DNA of 64,000 bases from Margaritispora aquatica (taxonomy: Eukaryota > Ascomycota > Leotiomycetes > Helotiales > Discinellaceae): NCBI GenBank assembly GCA_007644065.1, contig VJWN01000010.1:992001-1056000 (forward strand), read 5' to 3'. Position numbers and translations under genes: made by a program. Below the pieces are notes generated by a model, which did not search any database, was not told the origin of the DNA, and saw nothing but the letters and a program-made list of their open reading frames with translations. Shown here piece by piece: positions 33,785 to 45,410 of the stretch. Each line of letters opens with the position of its first letter. The first letter of the stretch is position 1.

Positions 33785-34725
33785 ATGTCGACAAAGATCA
33801 CTCTTCTGGCACTCATCTCAACTGCCGTTGCTCATGGCACGGTTTCCGGTATCGTAGCTGACGGGATATAGTAAGTAGTACTTGGATATCTCAAAAATAA
33901 ACTCTACTAATTGTCCACAGTTACAATGGATACAACCCCTCATATCAATGGATCTCGCCTGCTCCTGTCGTCGTTGGTTGGAGCATGCCAACCGTTCTTG
34001 ACAATGGATTCGTTGCTCCAAGCTCCTTCAACAACGCCGATATCATTTGCCACAGATCCGCGACGAATGCGCAAACTGCTGCTCCAGTGAAGGCCGGCGG
34101 AAAGGTTCAGCTCCAATGGACACCTTGGCCTGTATCTCATCATGGTCCAGTCATAGACTACATGGCCAACTGCAACGGTCCATGCGAGACTGTAAACAAG
34201 ACAACTCTTTCCTGGTTCAAGATCGACGCAGTTGGACTGATCAACCCTGCTGTGGCTGGAGGCGGTTACTGGGCCACTGACGGTAAGCAATCCCAATCAT
34301 AACCTTCGATCTCGTCTGCCAATGGTTCTCAAGAAAGAATTAGACTGACACACCGGACAGTCATGATCAACAACAACAACAGTTGGGTCGTCACCATCCC
34401 ACCAACCCTTGCAAAGGGAAACTACGTCCTCCGCCACGAACTCATCGCGTTGCACGCAGCAGGATCATCAGGAGGAGCACAGAACTACGTCCAATGCGTC
34501 AACCTCGCTGTTTCAGGCACTGGAACTGCAAAGCCCACCGGAGTCCCTGCGACCAGCTTCTACACTCCTACCGATCCAGGTATCTTGTTCAACATCTACA
34601 CTACCCCAGTTGGACAATACACCATTCCAGGACCTGCATTGTGGTCCGGCGCTGTCGCCATCGTGACACAGACTTCCCAGGCTCCCGCTACGGCCACAGG
34701 AACCGGTGTGTACACTGTCACTTAA
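33785..34725 (+). CDS. AA9 lytic polysaccharide monooxygenase
   Basis: Copper enzyme that oxidatively cleaves cellulose or related glucans outside the cell. Exons 33785-33870, 33921-34282 and 34361-34725 give 270 residues. The signal peptide ends before H17 ([10 protein letters not shown]), which becomes the N-terminal histidine of the copper brace. The second histidine lies in [20 protein letters not shown] (H102 by family alignment). [10 protein letters not shown] and [11 protein letters not shown] supply the conserved core and the axial-tyrosine region. There is a short tail and no CBM1 module. The neighbours are unrelated, so no biomass-degrading cluster is implied. Confidence 0.93.
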
Positions 34726-35285
34726 GGACTTTGGGGATTTGAGGGAGTTGAGTCGGCATTCAGCGTAGTGTTTTCGGCACTAAGACGAAGTTCAGCCAAG
34801 TGTAACTGACTCAGCTGCTCCGATGAAGGCTATCATAGGAACCTTGGTAATATTCGGTGCGGATATATGTTACTTGTGGTCTTCGTGGCTTCACTCTTGT
34901 TGTGGTTCTTCTTCGTGTATATATTGAAGTTCATCAAACGTTGTTCTTGGAATATACTTTACTTGACCATAATCACTCTCGTACACCCAACAGCCCCTAG
35001 GCACTCTTCCATAAGGACTTTCAATTGATTGCGACTTAGTACCTATTTATACTTTCTCCATTCTCGGGCGTTTCGTCAACTCTGTGTTTCGTATGTCAAA
35101 TCTCTACAGAAATTGGCGAGCAGACCAGCCATAAATGGTCGTTGAAGCATCAGTAAGCAGGTCAAATCGTTGTCTCATTCACCGATCGTATCTAGTATAT
35201 CGCTATGCACCTCCCATCCTATCGCCAAAACTCCAATCATGCACATACCCTTTTCCACAACTCGTATTTCCCTATCTACAATGAC
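34726..35285. other. Convergent intergenic region
   Basis: About 560 bp between the 3' ends of the LPMO and MMS19-type genes. No feature recognised. Confidence 0.55.
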
Positions 35286-38200
35286 CTAAGAACTCGTACC
35301 TTCATTCAGGCATAACAAGGCAGTCTTGCAGCGCTGAGCACGCTCGCGAACTTCTCTTGAAGGATCGCTCAGTGCGGTATGCAACTCTTTTGTAAGCATC
35401 GACTTTTCCCTAAGAATCGACTCGGAAGGCAGGTTTTTGACTACGTTGATCAGAACATCAAAAGCCAATGGTCTCGCCTGGTCGCCCTTTGCTGGAGCTG
35501 TGCGCGTCAGTCGAGTGATGATTGTCTTCAAATATTCATCCACGAGGACTGGCGAAAGGGTAACTAAATTATTGAGTACTTCAATGAAGGTTTTCTTCGC
35601 CACGTTGTTGGTCAGATTGATGCCGTCAAGAACAAGAGGTAAGAGCGACCTTGCGACTTCTTGTTCTGTATATATGCTTGGATTCAGGAAGGCTAAGACA
35701 CCAGATAGCGCAATCAGGCAGTTGGCTTTTATGTTTGCATCCCCACTTATCCACGACTTTTGAAGTGATGGGAATGCTATGTTGAAACACTTTGCAAAGC
35801 GAAGAGGATGCAGAGGACAGAAGTTCTTCGCATCAAGGATGTATGATGGAGCTAATAAAATCTTGAAAGAAGCTGCGGCTACCCGTCCGTGTTTAGGATG
35901 TGTCACGCCTTCAAGCATGAGATTGATAAGTTTCGTTGACCTAGGCTGAAAGGCCGCTAGCGATGCAGCTGTGAGGTATGCCAGGGTTTGATAGATGTAT
36001 TGGACTTCGATCTCATTCTTTGACTCCAGATCAGAGAGCAAGCTTTCCATCTCGTTGACCAAAGGTGCAGGTGAGGCTTTATACTTGTTTACAAGCAATT
36101 GTAACATCCATAGCATACCCATTCGACCGAGAGGGCTTGCGCCAGAGTTGGTGGATGTTGCGTTTTTGATCATGACAGATGCAACGACTGTTGGGTCAAA
36201 GTGAAGCAGATCTTGGAAGTCACGCTTCGGAGCAGTATCCTATACAGCTGTCAGTACATAGTTCAACGTTGCGAATCACATACATACAGCAGGTAGAGGA
36301 AATCCTCCCAGCAAGTATGTGGAAAGAGTAGTAGCAAGACATTTATCTGCTGGGCCTTGCTGTAATTCATACTGCGACTTAGCGATTGCTCCACTGTCCT
36401 CAGCTTCCATGAATAGAGTCCAGAAAACACTTGGGACGGTGTCTTTCTGAGCAGTTCTGACGAAATCTTGAGAATCTTGAGGGGTAACTATTGTTTTTGA
36501 GACAGTAGACCGCAAAGCAGCCATAGAAATCCTCCCAATCGAATCTATTATTCTGTCGTCGGCCCATACTGGAGGACTCCTGGAAATACCGATGTATGGT
36601 GTCCCACTTGTCTTGTGCTCCAAAACCAACTTGTAAAGACGTTTAACAATCCATGTGTATGGATCGTGGGAAGAAGTATCAAGTGAGCTATTCCTTGAAA
36701 CCGTATCAATAAATCTCTCTATCCCGACTCGGATCCAGGAGATAATATCCCCTATGTATACTTGATATGTATTTGAGTTTGAAGTTCTCTCAACCAAATT
36801 GTCAATGACCTGAAATATCCTAAGTACTGTAGAATTGAAGTTTTGATGACTTGATAATGACCCATTTGCTTGAGATGACTCGCTCTCCTTTCGACATGGT
36901 GTTGAGCAGGCAATTTGAAGGAGGAACTGCAAGACCGAGTTTAATGATGTCCTTTCTTGTGTCCTTGTGTCCATTGATACTGATTCAGGAAGTCTGTTTA
37001 TGAAAATCTCCAGTGTCGTTACTCGATAACAAGTTGGATCGGCAGCAGAAATTTCTGTCAAAGCAGAGGTAGCATGAGGGAGAGCTTCAAGATCAACGTT
37101 CTTGTTTAATACTATTTCGGAGATTTCTGTGGCAATTCTAGTTTTGTCGGAAGAGGATAGGTAATTTGGTATTTGGAACAAAAGTGCCAATCCTCGCACT
37201 GATGCAATGGCGACGGCAGGGTCTTTTTCTGAATCCGGATCTTTGATAAGCATCTCCAATCCTGGAATCAAGCCAAGATAAAGATCAATAAGTCCATCCT
37301 GGAATTTCGCAAAACTTCCTTCTAACGCCCTTCCCACATCCGCTTGTGAAGCCTCAGTTGCCGAGTTAGCGACCGGGTTGTTAGGTAGCTGCGCAATTCG
37401 AGCATCCAAAATATTATTGAATGCATCTATGAGCATCTTCTTATCAGATCCCACCGTAGTATCTTGCCATAAGACAAGAAGCGCAGGAAGAATAGTAGTC
37501 GAAACAAGGTGAAAAGAATAACGCGACGTTGCTGCCAGAGCTTTCAGAATCCTTGATGATGGCTGTAAATACTGTCTTTTCGAGTCTGTGATTCGGGTCT
37601 TGCATTCCATAGTAGCATTTACAATGTATCGAGCCTTAGGATCATCTACCTTTAACCATTCTGGCGCAAGCTGAGTCGGGTTCGTGGACTTCAGCTCAGG
37701 CAAAGGATCCTCGAAAGCTGAAGCAAGTGCGCCAAGGACCTGCAAAGAGCCATTGATAAAGTCTTCATTGTCACCATTCCAGACCTCGAACTTGAGGGCA
37801 TCCCATATCTTGGTTGTCCATTGTGCAATAACGGATGGCGAATAGCTACGGATGCACGACACCATTGTGGAAAATACTTCTTTCTAAATAATAGTCAGTC
37901 TGGAATTCAAAAGTGCCCTCAAGTAATTACCTTTGTGTCTGCAGATAAATCGGATTCAGTGTCTAATAATCCAATTAATCGTTCAAAAGCCTTAGTTCCG
38001 TAGTGATCGTTGGACACGATACATTTTAACAACATTTCGCGTAATGCCTGCTGAGAGGGAACAGAAGAGTCTCTGGCGGGATTACCAACAGATATGGGAA
38101 AGTACCGAATATAGGAATCCCATATCTTGTCGCATTCTGCCACGTCCAAATCCCAGTTCTGGCCGAGATAGGCATACATAGGAAATAGGATTGCTAAGCA

Positions 38201-38960
38201 CGAAGGATTCTTCTCGGCAAGTGCCATAGATACAACACCGTCAACAATGCCTGGTTTTCCAACATCTCGCTGCAATGGCTTGTCTAGATTTGAAACTAGG
38301 TAGGACACGAGGGTGAACAGCGTTTGTCGAGCTAGTGGTGCTTGATCTTTGAATGTATTACCTGAGCTCATTGCAAACACAGCTTCAGTGATGATCGATG
38401 CGTCACCAGGAGGAAATTTCCTCCATTTGGACAGAACTATTAGAGCAGCAGCTACTGCCCGTGTACCAGCTCGATAGTTGTGTAGACTCTCTTTGTTTGC
38501 CAACCGGGCGCTGAGGTATTCAACGAAGAGATGGACTGCATTATGTTAGCAGCGCTCCATAACATAAGCCTTTAACAATCCAGGGTTTAGGTTAACTTGC
38601 CCTGTGCTAGTCCTGGCTGTATCGTGATAGTACTCAAGACTGGAGCGAGAAGTTTGAGAGCTAGATGTGTCAATGCCTATTAAAATCCAGTACTTGAACA
38701 AGGACGACGAACCCTTTGCAATTTTGATAAGATCGGTCTCTTGCGCGATAAATGGCGCCAGATCCTTCATCAATGTACTTAGGGATAATTCGTCCTTGTC
38801 AATGCCTAATCCGCATCAATCAGTATCTTGTGCACACTTATTACAAAGAAGGATAATATCTACTAGATGCATAGTCGTTAACAATAGCTTGCTCTGCCGG
38901 ATTAAGGTCGGACTCTGAGGTGGCTACCTCAACCCATTGATCCAAAGTATATTTCGCCAT
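35286..38960 (-). CDS. MET18: MMS19/MET18-type HEAT-repeat protein
   Basis: Scaffold of the cytosolic iron-sulfur assembly targeting complex, needed for Fe-S loading of DNA-repair and replication enzymes. Exons: 38864-38960 (MAKYTLDQWVEVATS), from 38805, then 37931-38535, 36288-37883 and 35286-36239, roughly 1100 residues in all. The order of segments fits MMS19: N-terminal LSLSTLMKDLAPFIAQE, then the block WDSYIRYFPISV...LREMLLKCIVSNDHYGTKAFERLIGLLD, and the C-terminal HEAT part GMLWMLQLLVNKY...SASFK-like...VLDGINLTNN. The intron before VHLFVEYLSARLANKES appears to use a GC donor (CAGG|GCAAGT). A junction near 38680-38720 is not resolved; the shortest GT-AG solution is only 36 nt. Confidence 0.8.
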
Positions 38961-39469
38961 GCTGAATCTGCAAATATGCTCAACCACCTTGCAGAATGGG
39001 AATCTTGCCAAAGAAGATTGATGCTGTCGGTATGTTTACATTGATTTGAGATGCGGAGGGACGGCCGGCTTGACCGCCCCCACCTACCAGGAACAGGACG
39101 ACCTGAATTTGACTCTCCGAATCTCGTATCTCCTGGGAGATTCAACAAATTCACTCAGGGAACAAGAAAGCAAAAATGATTCTTTATTCCCAAGAAATTG
39201 ACTGAACTTCTCACTAAAGTTTAGCCATCTTCAAAATACTAGTTTAGACCCTCACCAACTGTATCGATAATGGTCGCGGAATTAAAAGCGGCCCTGGATT
39301 ATACCCCACCACATTTTACCCCTCCAATATTTTGTACCCCTCCAAAGCCTCCTCGAAAAAAAAGTTTCGAGCAACTTGCCGAAGCGATAATTCTTCTCCT
39401 CGAGAGAACTTCCACCAACACAGGATCCTCACACGCTCTTACTTGACAGCAGTCTAAATTAAATCCACG
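38961..39469. promoter_or_regulatory. Divergent promoter region of MMS19-type and MTD1 genes
   Basis: About 510 bp between divergent housekeeping genes, with a C-rich stretch at about 39300-39350 (repeated CCCCTCC-like words). No further element recognised. Confidence 0.4.
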
Positions 39470-40638
39470 ATGGCCTCATCACAAAGTGTTTCGGCCACAT
39501 CGCCAAAAACCACCAACTGCAAGGTTGTGCTAGCCAACTCAATTGCAACCAAACTCCTCGGAGAAGTTAAACAAGGCTTGAATATTCTTGACTTCAAGCC
39601 GAAATTGGTTGGTCTTCTTGCAAACGATGATCCTGCAGCAGTGAAATATGCCGAGTATTCTGCAAAAACATGTCAAGAGAAGTAAGTACCTGTAGTCTGG
39701 CTGATCAAATGCATCATGTGATTTCCTCAGTAGTGTTAACAGCTATTTAGCGGATTCGAGTTTGATCTTCGTATTGTCGCGAAGGAAGAGATTGAGTCTG
39801 CAATTTTGGAAGCAAACCATGACTCCAAAGTTGACGGCATTATTGTCTATTACCCAATCTTTCCAGCCGCATCGAGACGAGACCAGTATGTCCAGCAAAC
39901 AGTCTCGCTCGAAAAAGATGTGGAAGGATTATGCCACACTTATGTCTTCAACATGTATCAAAACATTCGAACTCTGAACGATGATTCCAATCAAAAATCT
40001 ATCCTTCCATGCACTCCATTGGCGTGTGTGAAGGTTTTGGAGCACTTACAAGTCTACAACGCAATTTTGCATTATGGTAACCGTCTACATGGAAAGACAA
40101 TTACCATTATCAATCGTTCTGAGGTGGTAGGACGACCTCTGGCTGCTTTGTTGGCCAACGATGGAGCTAAGGTGTACTCTGTTGATATTGATGGAATTCA
40201 GCTCTACTCTCGTGGTAGAGGTTTGCAGTACAGAAAGCACGAAGTGGAGGAAGTGACGGATAAGGATCTTAAAGCGTGTCTCGGTTTGAGCGACGTTGTC
40301 ATCAGTGGTGTACCATCCGAATCTTACAAGGTTGATGCAACTCAGCTGAGAGATGGTGCTGTCTGCATCAACTTTTCGAGTGGCAAGAATTTTGATACTG
40401 CACAAGTCAAAGAGCATGCGAGCATCTATGTACCTGCCATTGGAAAGGTCACGATTGCTGTTCTTCTACGCAACCTTATTGTAAGTCTTACACTCCTACT
40501 ATCTAAATAATGCTGACAAAGTTGCAGGCTCTTGTCAATAATCGCAAGCGACAGGCTGCACGCAAGCAGGAAATCACAGAGGCATTGGCAGCCGCAAATA
40601 CCGATGCCAAAGATGCCAAAGTAACAGCAGCAGCATAG
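39470..40638 (+). CDS. MTD1: NAD-dependent methylenetetrahydrofolate dehydrogenase
   Basis: Oxidises 5,10-methylene-THF in the cytosol, linking one-carbon units to purine synthesis. Exons 39470-39681, 39751-40480 and 40528-40638 give 350 residues, slightly longer than yeast Mtd1. Features seen: KLVGLLANDDPAAVKYAEYSAKTCQ, DGIIVYYPIF, PCTPLACVKVLEHL, KTITIINRSEVVGRPLAALLANDGA (NAD-binding part), SDVVISGVPS and IYVPAIGKVTIAVLLRNL. The extra length is an Ala/Lys-rich tail. The monofunctional size and YYPI motif separate it from trifunctional C1-THF synthase. Confidence 0.93.
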
Positions 40639-42360
40639 AAAGAATTATAGATTTTCAGTTCTGAGCATTATGGTTTCTAAAGGCGTTTAGGATATGAAAA
40701 GGCGTTGTAAGGATAAATGATAGATGGATACCACAAAAACGCCGAATTGAGCGAGCGTTTCTTGTTCTCAAGCGCTGCTCCAGCTAGCAAGTCTCTAGAG
40801 AGCATAAAAACAATGAAGATCTTACATAGACCTCTAAAGAACTCCTAAATTTTTGTGTTAATATCGTTTGGACGCAAGAATCCTTTCCGCATTCTCTGGG
40901 AACTGTTTTCGACATCCCGGCCAAGTCCGCGTGCGCTTCTCATCGTCAGTCCAAGAGATATAGAGTAAACATACACCTAAGACATCTCCATCAAACTAAT
41001 TCTAAACTAGCCGTAAATGACGAGAATGTCTACGTAACATTATTCATTTTCGACCTCTGCTGCAAACTATAAACTTTACCTGACGTGATACACGAGACAT
41101 GAATAGACGGCCACCGCTAGGTACCATTTCACCATCAAAGTTAAGTTAGTTGCGGTGGCTATGCTTTATTGTTATAAAATAATTTGAGCAACCCTGCAGT
41201 TCTCGGCCATACTATCATCAATTTAACTGAAGTTAACCGAAGCAGATGATCCATCAAACTTTCGAGAATGAATTGTCACATGATAATTACTTGAGAATAA
41301 TGCAGGTACCGATGAGTGACCGTGTACAAGAAAAAGTGGATAAATGCTTAGGAAGGGCTATACTAAATCAGTTAAATGCAATTTATGTGTGACGGGAATG
41401 ATGAAAGGTCCCAATCAATAATGATCATATGACAAGACCAACACATGAAATTTCATGCTCCCAATGATGTTTGTTTGCTCACCTAACCAACCTTGGATTC
41501 AAAGTATGGCATTTCATTCAACGTCACTTCTGGAGGTTGACGTCTTCCTGTGAGCCAACTTCACACAAAGAATCCCAAACGCTCAAAACTTGAAGCAAAA
41601 AAGAAAAGGAAAGACTGCTGAGCCCCAAACTCAACGCATAACGGATTCCGAATACGCGAAGCACATAAGCAAGACCACATGCGATTTTCCCTGCGGTCAT
41701 CAGTTGACGTGTCCCCCGATCCAGTGATATTGTCCATTTTTCTATTTTTATGACGCGCATGCGAATCGCCATCTGCCAGCTTCGCAGGTAAAGGCAGGAT
41801 GTCTCGGCAGATCTTCCGGGCCTCAAACACGCCACGTCCTGCTTCAACCAATAAACATGACCACCATCAAGATCTGCCCCTGATGATACAAATACCAAGC
41901 CACATCTCGGTCCCGCAAAACTTTAAATTGTGACCAACAATTCTTCAAGGATGCTAAAGGAAGGTATGCACGTACGCAATATGAGGTGAGGTGAGCCAAG
42001 GCTTTTTCGCAAGAGGAGAGAGGAGGAGGAGGCAAAGGCTAGCCAGCCCGCAAAGTTGGCAAATAAAGAGAAAATACTGCGTCATACTAAGTGGCTTTGC
42101 GTTGTGTGCCTTGCAGGAAATATACTTCCCGTGTTGTCCGGTGCAACGGGAAGCTTTTAGTGAATCCGGACCAAGTTCCTTGCCTTGGAAGAGAAGTATA
42201 AACACTTCTCGATTTCTCTAGTATCTTCTTTCTTTTCCTCTTCATTCACTCACATCAAAGTTCAGTTTCTCAACCTCAACTCAAATTCTCATTCCACCAA
42301 CTAAGCAATTTAAACAACTCTCCTCACTTTCACACAACACAAACGCACAACACCAACAAC
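40639..42360. other. Long intergenic region
   Basis: About 1.7 kb. Open frames around 41500-42200 are on the minus strand, short and without domain similarity. The last 150 bp are CT- and CA-rich and look like the leader of the highly repetitive GPI gene at 42361. Confidence 0.55.
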
Positions 42361-42942
42361 ATGCGTTTCTCCACCATCCCAGCCATTGCCATCGTGGCCT
42401 TCGCCACTTCATCTTCAGCAGCTCCTCAGAACGGCATTGACTCCCTCACATCCCTCATCGGCGGTGGCATTTCCACAGCAACCTCCGTCGTCGGTGGTGC
42501 ATTCTCAACCGCAACATCATATGCAGGAGGAGCAATCACGACTGGAACATCAGTGTTAGGTGGGGCTTTCTCCTCAGGAACGAGCATCGCAGGCGGAGCT
42601 ATCTCCTCTGGCACCAGCATCGCAGGAGGCGCCATCTCTTCAGGCACAAGCATTGCAGGGGGAGCCATCAGCTCAGGTCTTGCAGCAGCATCTAGCGACA
42701 TTGCGAGCTTAAGCTCCGTTGCTGCTACCGCAACTGGATCTGCACGAAGCTCGGCTCTCTCTGCTGCTTCAGCAATCAGCAGTTCCGCCAACGCAGCTGC
42801 ATCGTCTGCGAGCAGCAGAGTTTCGGCTGCTACTTCGGCTGCCGGAAGTGCCACGAGTACTAGCACTGGCGGTGTGGGAATGATGACTGCTGCTCCTATC
42901 ATGGGTGTTGCTGCTATGGGAGCTGCCTATTTCCTCATCTAA
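42361..42942 (+). CDS. Ala/Ser/Gly-rich repeat GPI protein
   Basis: Single exon, 193 residues. A signal peptide (about 1-20, ending SSSA-AP) is followed by an 11-residue repeat GTSIAGGAISS and diverged versions, then an Ala/Ser-rich stalk and a hydrophobic tail (MGVAAMGAAYFLI) typical of GPI anchoring. There is no cysteine, so a structural or adhesive wall role is more likely than an enzyme. The strong codon bias (many C-ending codons) and CT/CA-rich leader suggest high expression; this is inference. Confidence 0.8.
   Translation: MRFSTIPAIAIVAFATSSSAAPQNGIDSLTSLIGGGISTATSVVGGAFSTATSYAGGAITTGTSVLGGAFSSGTSIAGGAISSGTSIAGGAISSGTSIAGGAISSGLAAASSDIASLSSVAATATGSARSSALSAASAISSSANAAASSASSRVSAATSAAGSATSTSTGGVGMMTAAPIMGVAAMGAAYFLI
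42577..42675 (+). repeat. Three 33-bp coding tandem repeats
   Basis: Units at 42577-42609, 42610-42642 and 42643-42675 each encode GTSIAGGAISS. The protein copies are identical while the DNA copies differ at silent sites, so the peptide is apparently under selection or was recently homogenised. Weaker units extend upstream (for example GTSVLGGAFSS). Confidence 0.85.
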
Positions 42943-43757
42943 GGATTTGGAGTCAGCCGAATTGGAATTTGTATGATATCAGGGGATGATGAAAATTGCA
43001 TGGCTTTCTGGAGTGGGACACGGGTGCCTTGGTGTTTGAGGGATGATCAATTGTAAATATCCGAATATGCACGATAATGAATAAACATGAACAATATTTG
43101 CAAATGGAGCTTGCTTCTCCTTTTTTCCAACCCGATTGATGGAAATGTGATATGGTATTGGACACTAACCCAAAATTACTTTGGCTCAAATTCAAATCCA
43201 ACCTCCCCATCCCCTGAGATTGCACTTTCCATCTTTTATAACTGCATAGAAATATTTTCCGTGTAAAACTTGAGATCCTTTGAAGCACTCGCGTTTGTTA
43301 CGCCTCACCCTGTTTTCACACATTTCTGATGCTAAGGCCTGATTGAGAAGTGTATCTTGCGAAGGGTGGGGATTAAGCGAGCCGGACTTGTGAACGAGAA
43401 TGCATTGTGATGTACATAATTCCCCTAATTTTTCCAACTGACGCAAAAGCATTCGAATAGCGGCCACTGCCATCTTTTTCGTAAATAATCAAGCTCTATT
43501 ATCTGTCGAAAAACCGATACCTTGCAGAGTCTAATTGATGGAGGCTATAGAAGTAGATCATCCTAGCATGTGAGAATCCTGCAATTTCATGAAAACATCA
43601 CAGAGTGAGTAAGATTGGAAAATGACATGTAGAGACTGAATTTCAGGCAGCCCAAGCCGTTCTAGGAGAGTCTGACTTGATACTCAATCCCATCTTCTGG
43701 ACCCTTAGACCGGTTCGCAATTGTCTATATCTCAGGACTCCATTGTACTACTCACAT
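42943..43757. other. Convergent intergenic region
   Basis: About 800 bp with only short random frames. No RNA gene or element recognised. Confidence 0.55.
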
Positions 43758-44477
43758 TCAATGCAATAGCACTAGGTTGAACTTCCATTGCTTACCCCAT
43801 TTATTGACTAAAGAATGCCACTTTCTAAGAGAATCCGAATATTCTTCTATATCCTCGATGTCTCCAAGCCTAGCCATATCAGCTGCAGCGTGTTTTCCCT
43901 GGAATTTAAGGATGATGTCACGAACATTCAATAATCTTGGTGTCACTATGACCTCTTTGATGATGGAAGAAGTGACATAGTCGTCCAGTATAGTATCTCC
44001 TCCGTCTCTAGCAAGGTATATGGCAATGACCAACGCAATATGCAAACAGCATTCATCCATTCCAAGTCTTTGAATCTCAGCATCGGCAGCATCTTTCAAG
44101 AAAGTCTCAAAACTCGGATCAAGTGTACTATTTGGTCCCCAGCAGATGGTATCGACTTTGTTGTTGACGTAGATACGATTGTGGCGTCCAGCAAACATAA
44201 GCTTGAACACCTTCATAGCCTCCCTTCGAGCTTCAGAGCTAGTGTGTAGAATTGCAGGAACATCCACTTCCTTTTTGTAGGAGAAGAAGAGATAACGAGG
44301 CTGAATTGCAGCTAGTTGCCAGATGTGAATTCGTAGCTCCAGTGGAAGGCGGTTGAAGGGAAATGATTCATTTCGCGCAGCTTCTTCAGCTAAATCGCTG
44401 TTAGCAATAGAGAAGCATTCGGCAATATTGAAGAGCTTACCAGGTTCCATCTTAGCAGGTATCAGAGAATCCACCAT
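43758..44477 (-). CDS. 2EXR-domain protein
   Basis: Frame of 239 residues. The 2EXR signature begins at about residue 39: FPFNRLPLELRIHIWQLAAIQPRYLFF, then VPAILHTSSEARREAMKVF and NNKVDTICWGPN. The rest is helical and charged. A GTAAGC near 43795 could act as a donor and replace the last few residues, so the exact C-terminus is uncertain. Function of the family is not established. It lies about 930 bp from another 2EXR locus in opposite orientation. Confidence 0.7.
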   Translation of the reverse strand: MVDSLIPAKMEPGKLFNIAECFSIANSDLAEEAARNESFPFNRLPLELRIHIWQLAAIQPRYLFFSYKKEVDVPAILHTSSEARREAMKVFKLMFAGRHNRIYVNNKVDTICWGPNSTLDPSFETFLKDAADAEIQRLGMDECCLHIALVIAIYLARDGGDTILDDYVTSSIIKEVIVTPRLLNVRDIILKFQGKHAAADMARLGDIEDIEEYSDSLRKWHSLVNKWGKQWKFNLVLLH

Positions 44478-45410
44478 CCTAAGGTGTCCTATCTTGATAT
44501 TCGCAGGCAGCGGTGGTGCAACTTGTGACTGTCAGCATTTGGATTGTAACTCAGTCACTTAGTTTACTTATATTCGCAATTGAAGATGGAAGATTAGTAG
44601 ATGGGTTAAACATCGTGAGAATCTTAGTTTGACAACTTTGGGTTGTGCCCAGGTTGGATTAATTGTTGCGAAGTTGGCAGGGTCCTTCTTTTTGGATTGT
44701 ATTATGCGAAATCCGCGATGCGAAAATATTCACCTGCCGAATAAATTCAATATTGAATATCTCAAGTATTAATTTAGGCAACGGATGTTCTTAGGTAGCC
44801 TGCCTTGGAATCATGTGATGTTTTCTTTTTCTGTAGGTATACTTGTCTCAACCAACAATTGACCTTTCGAGATATTGTGAGATATGCTTCTAATTTCAAG
44901 GTAAGGGTTGCCGGCTTTGTGGATATCTTTTTCAATCAAAAATAAGTTGTCCCTTGCGCTACCTAATACTTGATCTTGTTGCAACATTATTATGAAAGGT
45001 TTGGAAACAAACTTATCCGTTACTCCCAAGAGCTTTCTTCCATTCCCTAAGCCTGTCGTGGATTTTTGTCTGTGTCTCCGCATTTCAGTTTTTCCTTTAT
45101 GAGGTTGCCTTTTCTCTATGACCTATCCTGAACTACGAGTCGTTCTCTTATTCTCAAAGTCCTCCTTTGTTCTCTTTGCCTCTTTTCTCTCCTTCATGCG
45201 ATTCTCGATTCTCCCCTTCGCCTAGTCGCGAGAAATCAACATGACCTGTATGTCTTGTTTATATGGTAAGCCTGACATTCCCATCGCATCCACTATCCAC
45301 CATCAACAACCAACAGGGCTTTCTACGAGTCGCAGAGATCTGAACAGAAACTAAGACGTAGGACTCAAGTAATCCATAGAGCCAATCAAATTCAACCTTC
45401 TGTCAGCATA
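44478..45410. other. Divergent intergenic region between two 2EXR loci
   Basis: About 930 bp, AT-rich on the left and CT-rich after about 45100. A 90-codon minus-strand frame at 44811-45083 has no recognisable feature. Nothing else seen. Confidence 0.5.

Noticed and set aside
42426..42902. 158-codon minus-strand frame opposite the GPI repeat gene
   Set aside because: Antisense shadow of a repeat-rich coding region; Ala/Val/Pro composition reflects the complementary codons.
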